Assembly: GCA_024336345.1 (NCBI GenBank)
Contig: JANFOG010000002.1
Span: 372,001-436,000 of the forward strand
Direction of reading: 5' to 3'
Length of the DNA stretch: 64,000 nt
DNA from: Mariannaea sp. PMI_226
Taxonomy: Eukaryota; Ascomycota; Sordariomycetes; Hypocreales; Nectriaceae
The notes beneath the pieces were generated by a model. The model had not been told where the DNA came from. It did not search any database and saw only the letters and a list, made by a program, of their open reading frames with translations. Each line of letters starts with the position of its first letter. Position 1 is the first letter of the stretch. Positions 1 through 11,094 of the stretch are shown in pieces. A program made the translations under genes and the position numbers.

Positions 1-562
1 TTTATATTACGCCGGCATAGTCGATTGATGGTCGCGCACTACTGCCAATAGTTTCGCACAAACCAACTCTCAAAGCGGCAAAGTAGGGCTGGATACAAGA
101 CCCCTTCTCCAGACAGGGCATCAATCAATAGCCTTGCGGAATTGTTCCGGATATGAGCTGAACTTGACTTTATTAATAGATTGAAAATGGAAACACTGGA
201 AGACTACAAATTGGTCACCGTCGAGAATTTGGTGTTCCCTCTCCTTTTTCTTTTCTTCGACTTGGTTTGATTCAACTTTGGAGAAACAGACAATGATGCC
301 AGTATATGTCTTCTCTTTTGCAGAGGGTTTGCAACACACTGCGCCCTTTATTCGACATCCCTTTGACATTATGCAGACCTAGCGCTATTGATTGCCAACG
401 TCCAAGAGACCTACAAATATGTATATTAAGTCATGGACATAATAATTTACCTAGTTCGCAACTTCAGAATATCTTTCACTACTCGATGATTTCTTATAAG
501 TACCTTGCCTAACTTGAAAAAAAAATCACGACCGAACGTTCAGTGAAATATTATTCATCATA
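1..562. other. 5' edge, no gene seen
   Basis: Only short open frames without codon bias or motifs occur here. The last part is the presumed promoter and 5' UTR of the acetyltransferase that starts at 563. No RNA gene or repeat was recognised. Confidence 0.5.
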
Positions 563-1060
563 ATGGACCCCTCATCCCCCGTGACCTATCGGTCGCATCG
601 GCCGGGAGACATGGGCCTGATCCTTTATCAACACGGCCATTTTTATTCCAAAGAGTATGGATTCGATCGCCGCTTTGAGGCTCTCGTGGCCACGATAGCA
701 GCCGACTTCCTCGACAACTTCGATCCCAGCTCCGACCGCTGCTGGATTGCGGAACGGGAGGACCAGTTTATGGGCTCCGTCATGCTCGTCAAGGATCGGG
801 AGCAGGAGAAAGTGGCCAAGCTGCGGTTTCTACTTGTAGACAGCAAAGCCCGCGGGCAAGGCGTTGGCACGCAGCTTGTTCGCCAGTGCATCGACTTTGC
901 GAGGGAGGTGGGGTACGAATCGGTGTGGTTGCTGACGGACAGCTTACTTACTGGTGCTCGAAAAATATACGGGGATGCCGGATTCGAGCTTGTGTGGACC
1001 AATCACCATAACTCCTGGGGCGTGGAGTTGACTCAGGAGAAGTGGATATTGAAGTTGTGA
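563..1060 (+). CDS. GNAT-family N-acetyltransferase
   Basis: This is a single-exon gene of 165 residues, the usual size of a stand-alone GNAT domain. The acetyl-CoA pyrophosphate loop is visible at about residues 95-101 as ARGQGVG (Q/R-x-x-G-x-G/A), preceded by the strand LRFLLVD and followed by the helix LVRQCIDFAREVG. A later segment, ARKIYGDAGFELV, matches the C-terminal motif B with its Tyr. The family moves an acetyl group from acetyl-CoA to an amine. The substrate cannot be read from the sequence. The layout resembles the GNAT half of bacterial MarR-GNAT fusions, so bacterial origin is possible. The start is the first ATG after an in-frame stop. It converges with the C2H2 gene downstream. 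It lacks a signal peptide and is probably cytosolic. Confidence 0.85.
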   Translation: MDPSSPVTYRSHRPGDMGLILYQHGHFYSKEYGFDRRFEALVATIAADFLDNFDPSSDRCWIAEREDQFMGSVMLVKDREQEKVAKLRFLLVDSKARGQGVGTQLVRQCIDFAREVGYESVWLLTDSLLTGARKIYGDAGFELVWTNHHNSWGVELTQEKWILKL

Positions 1061-1370
1061 GGATGAGCGGTTGATAGAGAAGTTGACTGAGTGATCTGGT
1101 TAGGTTTAGAAGAAAAAAAAAGCATTTACCTCAGGCATCTCGCGTGAACAAAATCGAGAGTATGTCAAGGTGATGCAAGGAAGCGAAATCTTTTGCAGCT
1201 GATTGTGGACTTTGACGTTGGCTTTGCCTTACAAGAGCAAACATCCACCTCCTCTTTCTCTGTAAATAGGAAATTGACTTGTATTACCGCTACAAATATC
1301 TTGAAGAAAAAAAACTAAATAAAGGAAATAAGACCAAGTGATAATTAATAATAATACGGGAACGTCCACC
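1061..1370. other. Convergent 3' intergenic region
   Basis: A 310 bp AT-rich spacer lies between the stop codons of the acetyltransferase and the C2H2 gene. It contains A-rich runs that could serve polyadenylation of both genes. I see nothing else. Confidence 0.4.
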
Positions 1371-2206
1371 TCATCCCCCGCCATGCTTGTTTTTCAAGTG
1401 CCTTCTAAGGTGGTCTGGCCTCCGAAAATCCTGTCGGCAAATAGGGTGATACTTGCATTTAATCTTTTCTATGGATAGCCCTCTAGACTTAGCTTCCTCG
1501 GGATGCTTCGTAATCAGGTGCCGATTCAGATCCCGGCCTCCAGCCACCTTGTGGTTGCACATTGGACAGCTCGCCTTTTTCCGGACCTTCTCTCTCTGAG
1601 GCCTGAAAGGCGAGTCAGCATCGGGCCCAAGTTGGAGGAGCGAGCCCTCACGTACTCAGAGTCAAGATGGCACTTCATGCCATGTGAAATGTCTCGTCTG
1701 CTCTCTCCATTTGAACATGTGTTCGTTTGTGTAGAGGGGAGCTGTATCGGCGGACTCGGGTGCATGTGATGTACCGTCCACGGGCTGCTAAATGGCGGAC
1801 TGGTGTCTGCTTCTCGATAGAGAAAACTTTCATGCATTGTGCCACACGGGTTCAGGGGTGATATGTCGTATAAGATTGCTTGTCGAAGTGGAGTTTCTGG
1901 CAATACTGTTGTTGCCGTTAAGTCGTCCGGTAACTCGAACAATGCATGATCAGATGGGGGGAGGCAGCTGGGACTGAGAGGTGTGCAAGGTACAGCATTC
2001 GAATCCTGGTTCGCGGTAGAGGACCTAGGCATTGAATCATTTTCAAAATAAATATCTAATGTTGAATGGCTGAAGGGGCTCTCGGCCCAATTGACGAGCA
2101 GCCCATTGTCAAGTGTGAATTGACTAGTTTGCCGCATCGCTATGTCGGAACCAAGATCTATTGAGTGATGAGTGTCTTTGTCTATGGTTCTCATCTTGAT
2201 AGTCAA
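1371..2206 (-). CDS. C2H2 zinc-finger protein, probable transcription factor
   Basis: Two exons: 2206-1656 and 1602-1371. The 53 bp intron 1603-1655 has donor GTACGT, branch TGCTGAC and acceptor TTTCAG, and the splice restores the finger frame. The product is about 260 residues. The N-terminal two thirds is Ser/Pro/Thr-rich and acidic, with no domain. The C-terminus holds two Cys2His2 fingers: CPMC followed by NRHLITKH, then a longer CKYHPIC finger followed by HLRRHLKNKH at the very end. Such paired terminal fingers are typical of fungal DNA-binding proteins. The target is unknown. A nested inverted repeat lies 28-70 bp upstream of the ATG. The first of two near N-terminal Met codons was taken as the start. 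Confidence 0.75.
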
Positions 2207-2233
2207 AAGCTTGCTGAACTATTAGGCAGAGTT

Positions 2234-2276
2234 TTGTCCAGGTTGAGATATCTTTCTCAACTCACTACCTGGACAA
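2234..2276. repeat. Nested inverted repeat in the 5' leader of the C2H2 gene
   Basis: Perfect 10 bp arms, TTGTCCAGGT at 2234-2243 and ACCTGGACAA at 2267-2276, enclose a second inverted repeat, TTGAGA/TCTCAA, at 2243-2248 and 2255-2260. It begins 28 bp upstream of the C2H2 start codon. It could be a dyad operator or a hairpin in the mRNA leader. Which one cannot be decided from sequence. Confidence 0.6.
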
Positions 2277-2484
2277 CTTCACAACTGAGTGTCTTCAAAT
2301 GTGCAGCAAATGTTTAGAAAGTAGTGTGCAGTGCAGGAATAGTTTGTTGATAGGACCAATATCGTCGTATCAAGATCGGACCTTTTTTCGACTTATCCAG
2401 GTCCAAAATTGCAGCTGTCGTCTGAAGTCAGTGTCCGGTCATTGAGAGTCAATTTCTAAGCGGTTATACCTCAGCACCCCCCTC

Positions 2485-2524
2485 CTCAAGATGACATCCT
2501 TCTCAAGATGACATCCTTCTCAAG
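2485..2524. repeat. 17 bp direct tandem repeat, about 2.3 copies
   Basis: The unit CTCAAGATGACATCCTT starts at 2485 and 2502, with a third partial copy from 2519. The copies are identical, which suggests a recent slippage duplication. Confidence 0.8.
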
Positions 2525-3916
2525 TATCCCGCCAATCATGTAAGTTTGGGTTGCCTAATATCTAGACTTTGTCTAATATGATATCTAGACACTGTGCTTC
2601 GGATATTTTTTTTTTAACTGGGCTAGGACGCAGGACGCTCTCGCTCGGCGAAGTATCGAGTCCAGCTAGGTTTGAAAGTGACTTCCAGGTTGATGGTAAC
2701 GTGGGTAGGCGACGGATAAATGGAGAGTTCGGCCGCATAGAGGTTAGAAATGGTTGGGTAACCATCGAGGATGAAGTAGGTGTATGACTGGGGTCGCATC
2801 TCGCCTGTTCGGTTCGAGTTCGGCGTCCTTCTCGCTTTTCCAGTAGGAAAGGTAGTAACAAAACTGGTTGATAAGTCGCTGATCCAATTTCGACTCATAT
2901 CGACATGAGGGGCCAAAATAAGCTGCTTCTGGAAGCAAGGCACAAATACTCCAACATGATATGCTTGAGCAAATTGTGCGACCTATTTTAGCTCCTCACA
3001 TTAAGCATGCCGGTATAAGTCGAAATTGAATGTAACAGCGACTGATAATCCGCTTTTGTCACACCTTTCCCAACGGCCCCCCACCCCTCCGAATGGAAGA
3101 GTGGGAGGTTTTGCAACGGTTCGCTTGAAGAAATAAACACACGGATAACGTTAGAATTGAGATGAAATTGGAGCGTGTTGGGATGACTAGCTTTTATAAT
3201 AGTAAGATTTGTCTCCTTTTCTCGGCGGGCCTCCAACTCGGAGAAGAAATCACACCGAATGATTGCTGGCCCTATTGTGACAGGCATTGGGTGGCTTCGC
3301 CTGGTGCGGCTCAACTCCTTGGGCTTGGAAACTGTGGTTGGCTAATCTAGAGGCCCCCAGAGGCGCTTCATCCCATCCTCATGCATAAAGCTAGTCGCAA
3401 ATACAAAGTGCAATGCCTTTCCTCGGACCATGCATGGGATTCATAGGCCTCCATCTGCTTTTGGTGAAGTGGCACGGTGTGCTCGGATAGTATGTGCCAA
3501 ACTGCCTTGGTCAAAAGTTCACCTTACCGGCTGACATTGATCTTATGAAGTCAAAATGGGATCCTCAGCATCATCAATATGATATTGGAAATAGCACATG
3601 GCAATTATTTACTTCTGCTGCTGGAAACGCAAAGAGTGGGTTCCCAAGGTGACAAATGCACACATCTTTGCCATGTTGAATCTCTATGGCATATTGAATG
3701 GTAACTACCACGCACCACACTGCTTGCCCGCAACGCGTTATATGATCTTTATCATTTAAAATAGCCAAGAGTTATGATTTTGTCTATAAGGAGCCCAACA
3801 GACTACACTTTGGGCGATTCGAAGTGTTGTTGTGGACTGGCACTGTCCGCTTTGATTCTGCGCGGTGTAGCTTACCCGGTAGTCAAAAGCAATCCTAACA
3901 TGCCTTACTCTCTATC

Positions 3917-4009
3917 GGCCGCGTGGCCTAATGGCTAAGGCGTCAGATTTCGGTTCTCAGCGCATATCGAATTCTCTGAAGATTCCAGGTTCGACTCCTG
4001 GCGTGGTCG
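3917..4009 (+). tRNA. tRNA-Arg(TCG) with an intron
   Basis: The acceptor strands GGCCGCG (3917-3923) and CGTGGTC (4002-4008) pair, with discriminator G4009. The D-arm contains GCCTAATGGCTAAGGC and the T-arm contains GGTTCGACTCC. The anticodon stem TCAGA pairs with TCTGA. The loop reads TTTCGG, giving anticodon TCG, which decodes CGA (Arg). A roughly 20 nt intron follows the nucleotide after the anticodon, the canonical tRNA intron position. CCA is not encoded, as expected in a nuclear gene. Confidence 0.9.
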
Positions 4010-4865
4010 CATACATCTGCGCATCTTTTTTTTTCGCTCTAGAGCCTCGTTGGTGGAGCTCAGTAATCATCATGACCCAGTTGGGGTTATAGACACAGCC
4101 ACTAGTGTCCTCAGAATGGACAACATTTACCATAAAGAAGCTGCACTGGTTGTAGGAGAATTAGCTGGCTTGCTAGCTATCCAGTGAATCTATGAAAATG
4201 ATTATCCAGAGCTAAATTTTTCTATGTTGAACAAGTAAGACACCGTTATCAATCATTGATTCCATGGCTGGATCCCCATTTGATGCGTCTTCGGATGATA
4301 TTCTTATCTCACTTGGTAGGTGATCACGCGAGTAGTGACGAATAAGGCATGATCTTTGAACAACTCTTATCTATATGGTATGCCATATTGGAGTAAAAAT
4401 TTTTCTTCCTTTTCGCAATAACTTGCAAAACATTTGATCTAATATTATTGACAGAACACATCTTTCTGCGCGTCTGAAGGTTTAGGAGATTGGCACCTTA
4501 CTCAAACCAACATCCGAGCAGATTGCTGTTGGCGAGGAAATGAAAATAAAAAGACTCAGTCATTCAATTCGAATTAATTCATATATTTTAAGTAGCCCAG
4601 AATGAGACGAAAAATCCGTCATACCCGCCAACTTGCTGAGGTGTTTGTGGTGCTTGTCCATACTATCGCAATGTCCGTAGCTCTCTGAAGAGTGAAAACT
4701 GGCACTGACCAATGAGCGCTGAGAGGTGCCTACCCCAGTTCCGCGGATCAGAGAGGAGGCTCAGCAATATGAGCGAGATTGGACACATGTCAACTCCCCT
4801 TGATGCTTTCATCGTCCTTCATCACTCACGAAGTGCTGTAATAATATCAATTAACTTCGCCCCCA
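4010..4865. other. Intergenic region, promoter of the CofD-like gene
   Basis: Apart from the Pol III terminator, no gene or structured repeat is seen. The last few hundred bases are the presumed promoter of the gene starting at 4866. Confidence 0.4.
4026..4034 (+). terminator. RNA polymerase III terminator
   Basis: A run of nine T residues starts 17 bp after the tRNA-Arg 3' end, on the transcribed strand sense. This is the expected Pol III stop signal. Confidence 0.8.
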
Positions 4866-6448
4866 ATGGCACAAAATGGCTTTGATCAGAACGAATCGCC
4901 TCAAATCGGCCTTGGAATCCCATCCATCAGTGGGTCACTTGGGCTCGTAACTCCCAATCGCATACCGAGTCCGGGTTCTGGCTTGGCCCCTCGCAGCGGC
5001 ATCGTTGTCTTCTCTGGCGGCAGCGCTGCCAACAACCTAGTTGACGTATTCGAGCATGCTCGTGAAGCAAGCGACTGCAAGCTCAGTTATGTGATACCCA
5101 TTTCCGATAATGGCGGAAGCAGCAGCGAGATTATCCGCGTCTTTGGCGGACCAGGTAAATAATTGACTGCTGAGCTACCCCTGTTAACTAACCATTAGTC
5201 ACTGTCCCACTGACCTGCATCACCATGTTACTAGGTATCGGAGATGTGAGATCACGCTTGGTTCGACTTATTCCTGATGATGGCAACCCTGAAACTGGAG
5301 CAATTAAGCATTTTTTTAATCACCGTCTGCCAAGAGTCTACAATGAAGCTAGGGCGGAGTGGTTCGAAATCCTGGAAGGGACTCATCCACTTTGGATCAA
5401 CATCTCGTCTCCCAAACGAGAGCTCATCCGATCTTATCTGAATAGTTTCAACTCAGAAGTCGTCAAACGCCTGAGGCCCAGCAGCCGATTCGACTTCTCT
5501 GGAGCAAGCATTGGTAATCTGTTTTTGACCGGCGCCAGGTTGTTCACTGGAAGCTTTGAAGCCGCCATTTACCTGCTGAGTTCAATCTGCGCGGTTCCCG
5601 ATCGCATTTCCGTGCTACCAGCCCTCAACTCCAATTTTGCTCATCACATTGCCGCCGGACTGAGAGATGGCACCGTAATTACTGGACAGAACGATATATC
5701 CCATCCCAGCGCCCCCACAGCGGCCGTTCCAGGGACCGGGGCTGGGATGCATAGCCCTCTAACTATGAGACATGAGACGTGGGAGCACGATAGAGTTGAA
5801 GATGCGAACCTCCCAGGAACACTGCCGGCGCTAAGACGACCAGCGATTGAGTTTTCCAAGGATCAAGAGGAGGATCTATCTTCTAGAATTGACCGGATTT
5901 GGTACATTAATCCATATGGCGAAGAGATCAGGATCCCTGCCAATCCACGAGTGCTCGACGCGCTGCACACCACGAACAGCGTAGTCTACAGTATTGGGTC
6001 TCTGTTTACGTCGCTGATTCCGAGCCTTGTCCTCCGTGGTGTTGGTGAAGCAATTTCAAGCCCCATGATCCGAAACAAGATCCTGATACTCAACGGCACT
6101 ACCGATCGTGAAACCGGACCATCCACGGAACCATTTACCGGCCTTGATTTTGTTGCAGCCATAGCAAACGCGTGCGCCGATTCAAGGGGCCTCCCAAAAC
6201 CTGACGAGGAAGAATATTGCAAGTACGTGACGCATGTGATTTACATTGAGGGACCCAACTCGCCCAAGGTGGACAAACGACTCTTTGGGCAGTTGGGGAT
6301 TGACGCAACGAGGCTGTACGGCCCCAAAGACGAGACTGGAAGAGGTGGAAGATATGATTCAAAAGCCCTAGAACAAGCGCTTGAGTCTATAATTGGTAGA
6401 AAGGATATGCGATCGGATCGAAGTCGACGAAATACGTTGGTGACTTGA
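4866..6448 (+). CDS. CofD/YvcK-like (UPF0052) protein
   Basis: Two exons: 4866-5154 and 5235-6448. The 80 bp intron starts GTAAAT and ends ACTAG, and joining gives 500 residues. The core shows the family signatures in order: VVFSGGSAANNLVDVF near residue 46, PISDNGGSSSEI near 78, then GIGDVRSRLVRL across the splice. Next come the helical GAIKHFFNHRLP region and SGASIGNLFLTGA. In bacteria and archaea this fold includes CofD (2-phospho-lactate transferase of F420 synthesis) and YvcK (a nucleotide-sugar-binding regulator). Ascomycetes are not known to make F420, so the fungal role is open. No signal peptide or membrane segment is seen, so it is probably cytosolic. Confidence 0.85.
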
Positions 6449-7022
6449 TTCAGCAGGGATGGGAAAGGTCTTCCGATCCTACGTCTCAACAGAGAGACGG
6501 GATACAACCCCAGTCTTGCTCACGAAGAATTTTTGTGCCAGAAGCCTTTAGTTCATTGGATTATTACCATAATATAAACCTCAAGATTCTGGAATTTTGG
6601 TTCGCGGCTTGAGGTCATCAAACGGTTTCTTCACGATGAATTTATCCGTGGGATAATACGGGAGATGCCTTCACTGGCGATAAGAGCAATTCACATCAAC
6701 CAGGTAGCACAAAAGCGTGGGAACCATTTGCTTAAATAGGAACTGGAAATAATAGAACTCATCTTGTCGCCCACAGAAAAAAAAAGCCCCTTCGTCTTCC
6801 ATTACTAAACCAATCCAGCCAGCGCGTTGTGGTAAATGAGAAATCCTGCGTGGAAATGGTCGCTCCTCTGATCGTTTCGCTCATAGTATACAATTTAAAC
6901 CATCCCGCCACGTACCGTGTCCTACGAGGACCACACTTTTGCGTATTTGTAAGTGTAAGTGTGTGTGTGTGTATTTTGTTTTTCTTCCCTGATTTCGTCG
7001 TCGTCTTTGCTTATCCGCTTCG
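6449..7022. other. Convergent intergenic region with a GT run
   Basis: This lies between the stops of the CofD-like gene and the small membrane protein gene. A (GT)n run occupies about 6959-6972. Short frames around it are products of the low-complexity sequence. Confidence 0.4.
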
Positions 7023-7289
7023 TCAATCTGACAGTAACAAATATGCCATCACCACCGGCCATACGGTCGATATTAATATTGCTGCCAGTACAGATCCCAA
7101 CCCGGTTCTCACTCTGTCGTAAGGTCCCTTCCATCGGTCGATGAGAGCGCAGGTGCTGAAGATCATGGCGCAGGCGTAGAGAGTGCAAACCCAGAAGATG
7201 ATGAGCCTAAGGCCCGAGGCTCGGTCTTGAGGGGAGAAGGTCGACTTTGAGGTGTCGAAGACGAAGCCGGAAGACAGATTGTTGCCCAT
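7023..7289 (-). CDS. Small two-helix membrane protein, hypothetical
   Basis: A single exon of 88 residues. The frame stays open upstream to 7520, but the upstream part is low-complexity Phe/Ser. I therefore start at the ATG at 7289, which gives the N-terminus MGNNLSSGF. That matches an N-myristoylation consensus (Gly2, small residue at 6). Two hydrophobic helices follow at about residues 27-49 and 62-86, separated by a basic loop DRWKGPYDRVR. The product would sit in an internal or plasma membrane. No family was recognised. The transmembrane pattern supports a real gene, but there is no homology evidence. Confidence 0.55.
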   Translation of the reverse strand: MGNNLSSGFVFDTSKSTFSPQDRASGLRLIIFWVCTLYACAMIFSTCALIDRWKGPYDRVRTGLGSVLAAILISTVWPVVMAYLLLSD

Positions 7290-9783
7290 GATGAAGTAGT
7301 GTACTTTCTTGGCTTTGAAGAAGAAAAAAACAATTGATGAACGGAATGCGTCTGAGTGGTTTTGAGTGTACTTGAATGTACTGGCTGTGAGCGCTAGATA
7401 GCGAGCAGAGGGTGGATTTCGTGCTGCAGCCGAGTGGATAGATGGTTCAGAGAAGAAGAAAGAGAAAGAGAAGATAGCGAGAGTGAGACAGACAAAGAGA
7501 GAGCAAATATTGACCAGCAATAATCCCGCCTGCGAGAAACCAAGAAGCGAATGAACGGAAAAGAAATAAACTTAGCAAACGGTTGCCGCCGTGAAAGTCG
7601 AGCCAACATGCGAGTTAATGAGCTATGATATGTGCCAACCCCCAAGAGCACGCAGCAGGGGTTCTCATCACCTGGCGACCATGCCCGTCTCAGAAAGGCG
7701 GCGATGGCACGCTCCCCAATCACTCGTCACACACGACCAGTCTCAACTCCCCAGGAGGAAAGCCGCCAGTGATTCGGCCAATAGTTTGCCGACCAGGGAG
7801 GGGAAAGGGTAGACGGACGCAAGACCGGGGGGCGGGGGGCCGCTGACTGGGCCCAACGCATGTGTCTAAGTATGGTGATGTGAGGTGTTGGGCGACCCGC
7901 TGAACTTGCATCGACACCAATAGGGACGAGGGTTAAGCGCGCCCGATGTGAGAAAGCAGGCCAACCCCTCCCCGCGTATGCTGTGATTGAAGACGAGAAT
8001 AAATGATGAGATGATTGATGGTTTATGGGCCGATATCGACTTATCTGCCAGATACGAAATCACATTCCATCTTCGGATTATCAGGTATGGGATGGAAGTG
8101 CATGCGTCGAAGCATCGGTGACCCCTGGAAGGCCCAGGTGAAGATTAGCGTACACTGTCAACCTCCGTGCGAAGCTCCTGTTCTCCATCCCCACGTTTGA
8201 AGCTGTCGCACCAACACGCTTCAGAGCCTCACTTCCGGAAGCTGCCCCACGGCTACCGGGTGCTAAAGCCAACTACGCCACCTGAGATCGATCTCCGTCC
8301 TAATAAACCGCCCATGGCTTCTCTCAATTGCGTCAAAATCGTCTAACAACCATCTATCCTTCCGGTGTGTCTCCCCCTTACTCTGTCCGTATAGGTAATC
8401 GGCCTGTGTTGTCCATCAGGTCTGTGACGTGGTACTTCTGCCATGACCATAACCCCATACCAGATTGGTCCTTATTTACTGCCTCGGCTCTGATGCTCAT
8501 GGCGATCCAAGGGGAGTATTCTGGAGCACTAAACTTGATGCGTCAACGGGGTTTGCTATGACGACGATCGACTTTGACATATTCTGGGACGCTAAGACGC
8601 TGCAACGAGACATCTTTTGCGGAATCCCACTCGAATCGAATCGGGAGGATCCATTCCTGATGATATCACTCTCGCGAAAGCAGCCATTGGCAAGACAGAA
8701 AAGCACTGGAACATAAACCTACTCTCGGGGTCATCGGTACATTCTGTGACTGCTGTCATCTCTGGCAATGTCTGCGAGACGACCTAACCCACGTCATCCA
8801 GAGTTGAAACTGACACAACCGTCGATCAAACGTGTGGACAACCCATGATTCTATAGTTTCTTTTTATTTTATTTTTTACTACCGCCACTGCAGAGACCAC
8901 AATCTTTGTGATGGCCCAATCCGGCAACACGCAGGTCCTTCGTCTGTGATACTCGCACACTCATCGATGTACGGGAGACTCCGATCTCGCGTGACTTGAG
9001 GATACGCCGCCGATCCTAACACAGTTATGGTATCAACACGGTGATTCTGGGCTGTTTGCAGATGGAGTAGCATGGAGTATAGTACCACCACCCTCGTAGA
9101 GACGGGGAAAGTTGTCGCAATGTGGGTAAGATGGAGGAGAATCGGGTGTCCATCACGGACACTCAGCAAAAGGGTACCCTATTCACAATTTCGTGTGTGG
9201 TGGTGATGTGTCTGAGTGTAATGCAATCCGGTGTAGAATGAAGTTGAGCCCATATGAACATCAATGAATGAGCTGCATCGGCTCTTCTTGTCCATTCTAA
9301 CCACAAAAGGGATGTCCAGATATGCGTGGTGAATTTCAACCTGCAACAGGAAATCCTCGCTCATCCCCATGTCCATTACCTCATGGCCGTTTGACCCAGC
9401 ATTCTTTTCATCAACCGCTTGCTGCCCTCTTCGCCAGGGTTCGCAAAGCATCCCATTCACCCATTGGGCGTAGGCAGTCAAGTTCATTGAGAGGTCCGAG
9501 ATCACATGCGAGCGTAGGGGCGAAATCTGGTTGTCAAGATCGTCAGTAGACTTGAAACCATAGTGAAATACTTCTAGTAAAGTACAAGTGAAAAAAACAT
9601 ATGCCGCATATTGGTAACCGATCCGAATGCATCCCCTCTTCAAATAAAATGTTTCGCCTTGACCAAGAGAGGGAAGTGTAACCTCTCTGAATATCCTTAA
9701 AACGCCAACTCCAAGTCCACTCTTGAAGCACCAAAAAAAAAGAAAGAAATGTTGTTCCGCTTCATTAAATTACATCGTCACCA
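7290..9783. other. 2.5 kb intergenic region
   Basis: Open frames of 60-154 codons occur on both strands, the longest on the minus strand at 9179-9643. None shows a domain, convincing splice structure or signal peptide. The region holds the promoter of the small membrane protein and the 3' flank of the kinase gene. I see no RNA gene. Confidence 0.35.
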
Positions 9784-11094
9784 TTACTCGTCCTTCTCTT
9801 TGATGGAGACTCGGCCATCCTTGCAGTGCTTGAGAATCCAAGGGTGCTGTTGTATTTGATCCAGGGGCAGTCTCTGGTTGGCTTCAAGGACGAGTAGCTT
9901 TCATTCCAATTAGTACCAGCATTCGCCATCATAACGAGAAATGCGGATATAAACTTACCTTAGTGATGAGGTCCCTAGCCTCAGGACTGACATAGGAAGG
10001 AATCGTCATCTTGCCCTTGGCAATTCTCTTTTGTGTCATAACAGGCGTATCCTCAAAGGGGGCCTCTCCAACTAGGAACTCATACATCAAAACTCCTAGT
10101 GACCACAGATCTACCTTCTCATCATAATGCTTGTCGCTTCTTCTAGGGTCGACCATCTCCGGGGGCAAGTAGTCCAATGTTCCACACTTGGTGAGTCTGC
10201 GACTGCTTGGCGCATGAACACTCCATCCAAAATCTGACATCTTAATCTCCCCGTAAATTCCGACGAGAATATTCTCAGGCTTGATATCACGGTGGATAAT
10301 GTGCTTGCGGTGCAGGTACCTCAGAGCACTCGCCATCTGCGCGATATATCGAGCTGCCTTCCACTCAGGGAACCGGCCTGCCTTCCGTAGGTGTCTGTAC
10401 AGTTCTCCCTTGCCAGCATACTCGAGAACCAGGAAAACTCGGGTGCTGTCGTGAAAGTGACCGTACAGCTGGAGGATGTTGGGGTGGCGCAGGTTGCTCT
10501 GGATCTCGATCTCTCGGGCCACCTGAGTTTCGATTCTGCCTTGCTGAATCTCGTCTTTGTACATCACTTTCAGCGCACAAATGAAGCCGCTCTGTCGCTC
10601 TCGTGCAAGATAAACTCGACCAAATTTTCCCTTGCCGAGAGATCGACCGATCTCGAACATGCCTAGATGGAATTGCTTCACTGATGGGGGCTTGATGATT
10701 GCCACAGGGGACTCTTCCTCTGACGAGACTTGTTCATCAGATGATTTTGAAGAGGCAGCGGGGGCAGGCTTTCGGTTCGGTACTGGGGACTGGGCAGTCT
10801 TTGTTGTTGTCTGGGCTACTCGGGAAGGGACGGAAACTGTGATTTTGCTTTGTTGTTTCTGAGTAGCGGTCGCGAGGTCCTTTGGAGGTCGGGGATGTTG
10901 TGATAGATGAGTTGTGGAGGTTGCAACCTGTTCTATGTTATCGACTGTGTTCCCCCTGAGAGTCTGTCCGCTGCAGAGAAATTCATGAGAAAGCGTACCT
11001 TTGACTTGTGGTGCGCATTGGGTCTATCATGTGCATCCTCGTCATCATAAACAGATAGATGCTCAAGACGAGCCTCGAGAGTTGTAGTCGCCAT
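9784..11094 (-). CDS. Aurora-type serine/threonine protein kinase (Ark1/Ipl1)
   Basis: Three exons, 11094-10999, 10927-9959 and 9897-9784, give 392 residues. The introns are 10928-10998 (71 bp) and 9898-9958 (61 bp). The first is inferred because reading through meets a stop; the splice joins HHKSK to VATSTTH in frame. Residues 1-120 are a low-complexity tail. The kinase domain follows, with glycine loop [12 protein letters not shown] near 130, ALKV lysine near 151, catalytic HRDIKPEN near 245, and DFGW near 265. The activation loop [15 protein letters not shown] is the Aurora signature, with the autophosphorylated Thr. The family is the chromosomal passenger kinase that corrects kinetochore attachment and drives cytokinesis. 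In fungi it is usually single-copy and essential. Confidence 0.92.

Larger units (their letters stand above)
2207..3916. other. Intergenic region with short open frames only
   Basis: This is upstream of the C2H2 gene and of the tRNA. Overlapping minus-strand frames at 2562-2943 and 2988-3314 are open for about 100 codons. One of them reads protein-like at 2650-2800, but no family, start or splice pattern could be fixed. They may be relics or chance. A 17 bp tandem repeat lies at 2485-2524. Confidence 0.35.

Noticed and set aside
2562..3314. Overlapping minus-strand frames as a small gene
   Set aside because: Three frames are open over the same bases. One reads protein-like, but no start, junction or family could be fixed.
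9179..9643. 154-codon minus-strand frame as a gene
   Set aside because: No domain, signal peptide or splice structure, ends in a His run from a GT-rich repeat, and the length is within chance for the window.
10928..10998. Stop codon in the Aurora N-terminal frame
   Set aside because: Explained by a 71 bp intron with GTACGC donor and AACAG acceptor in matching phase.
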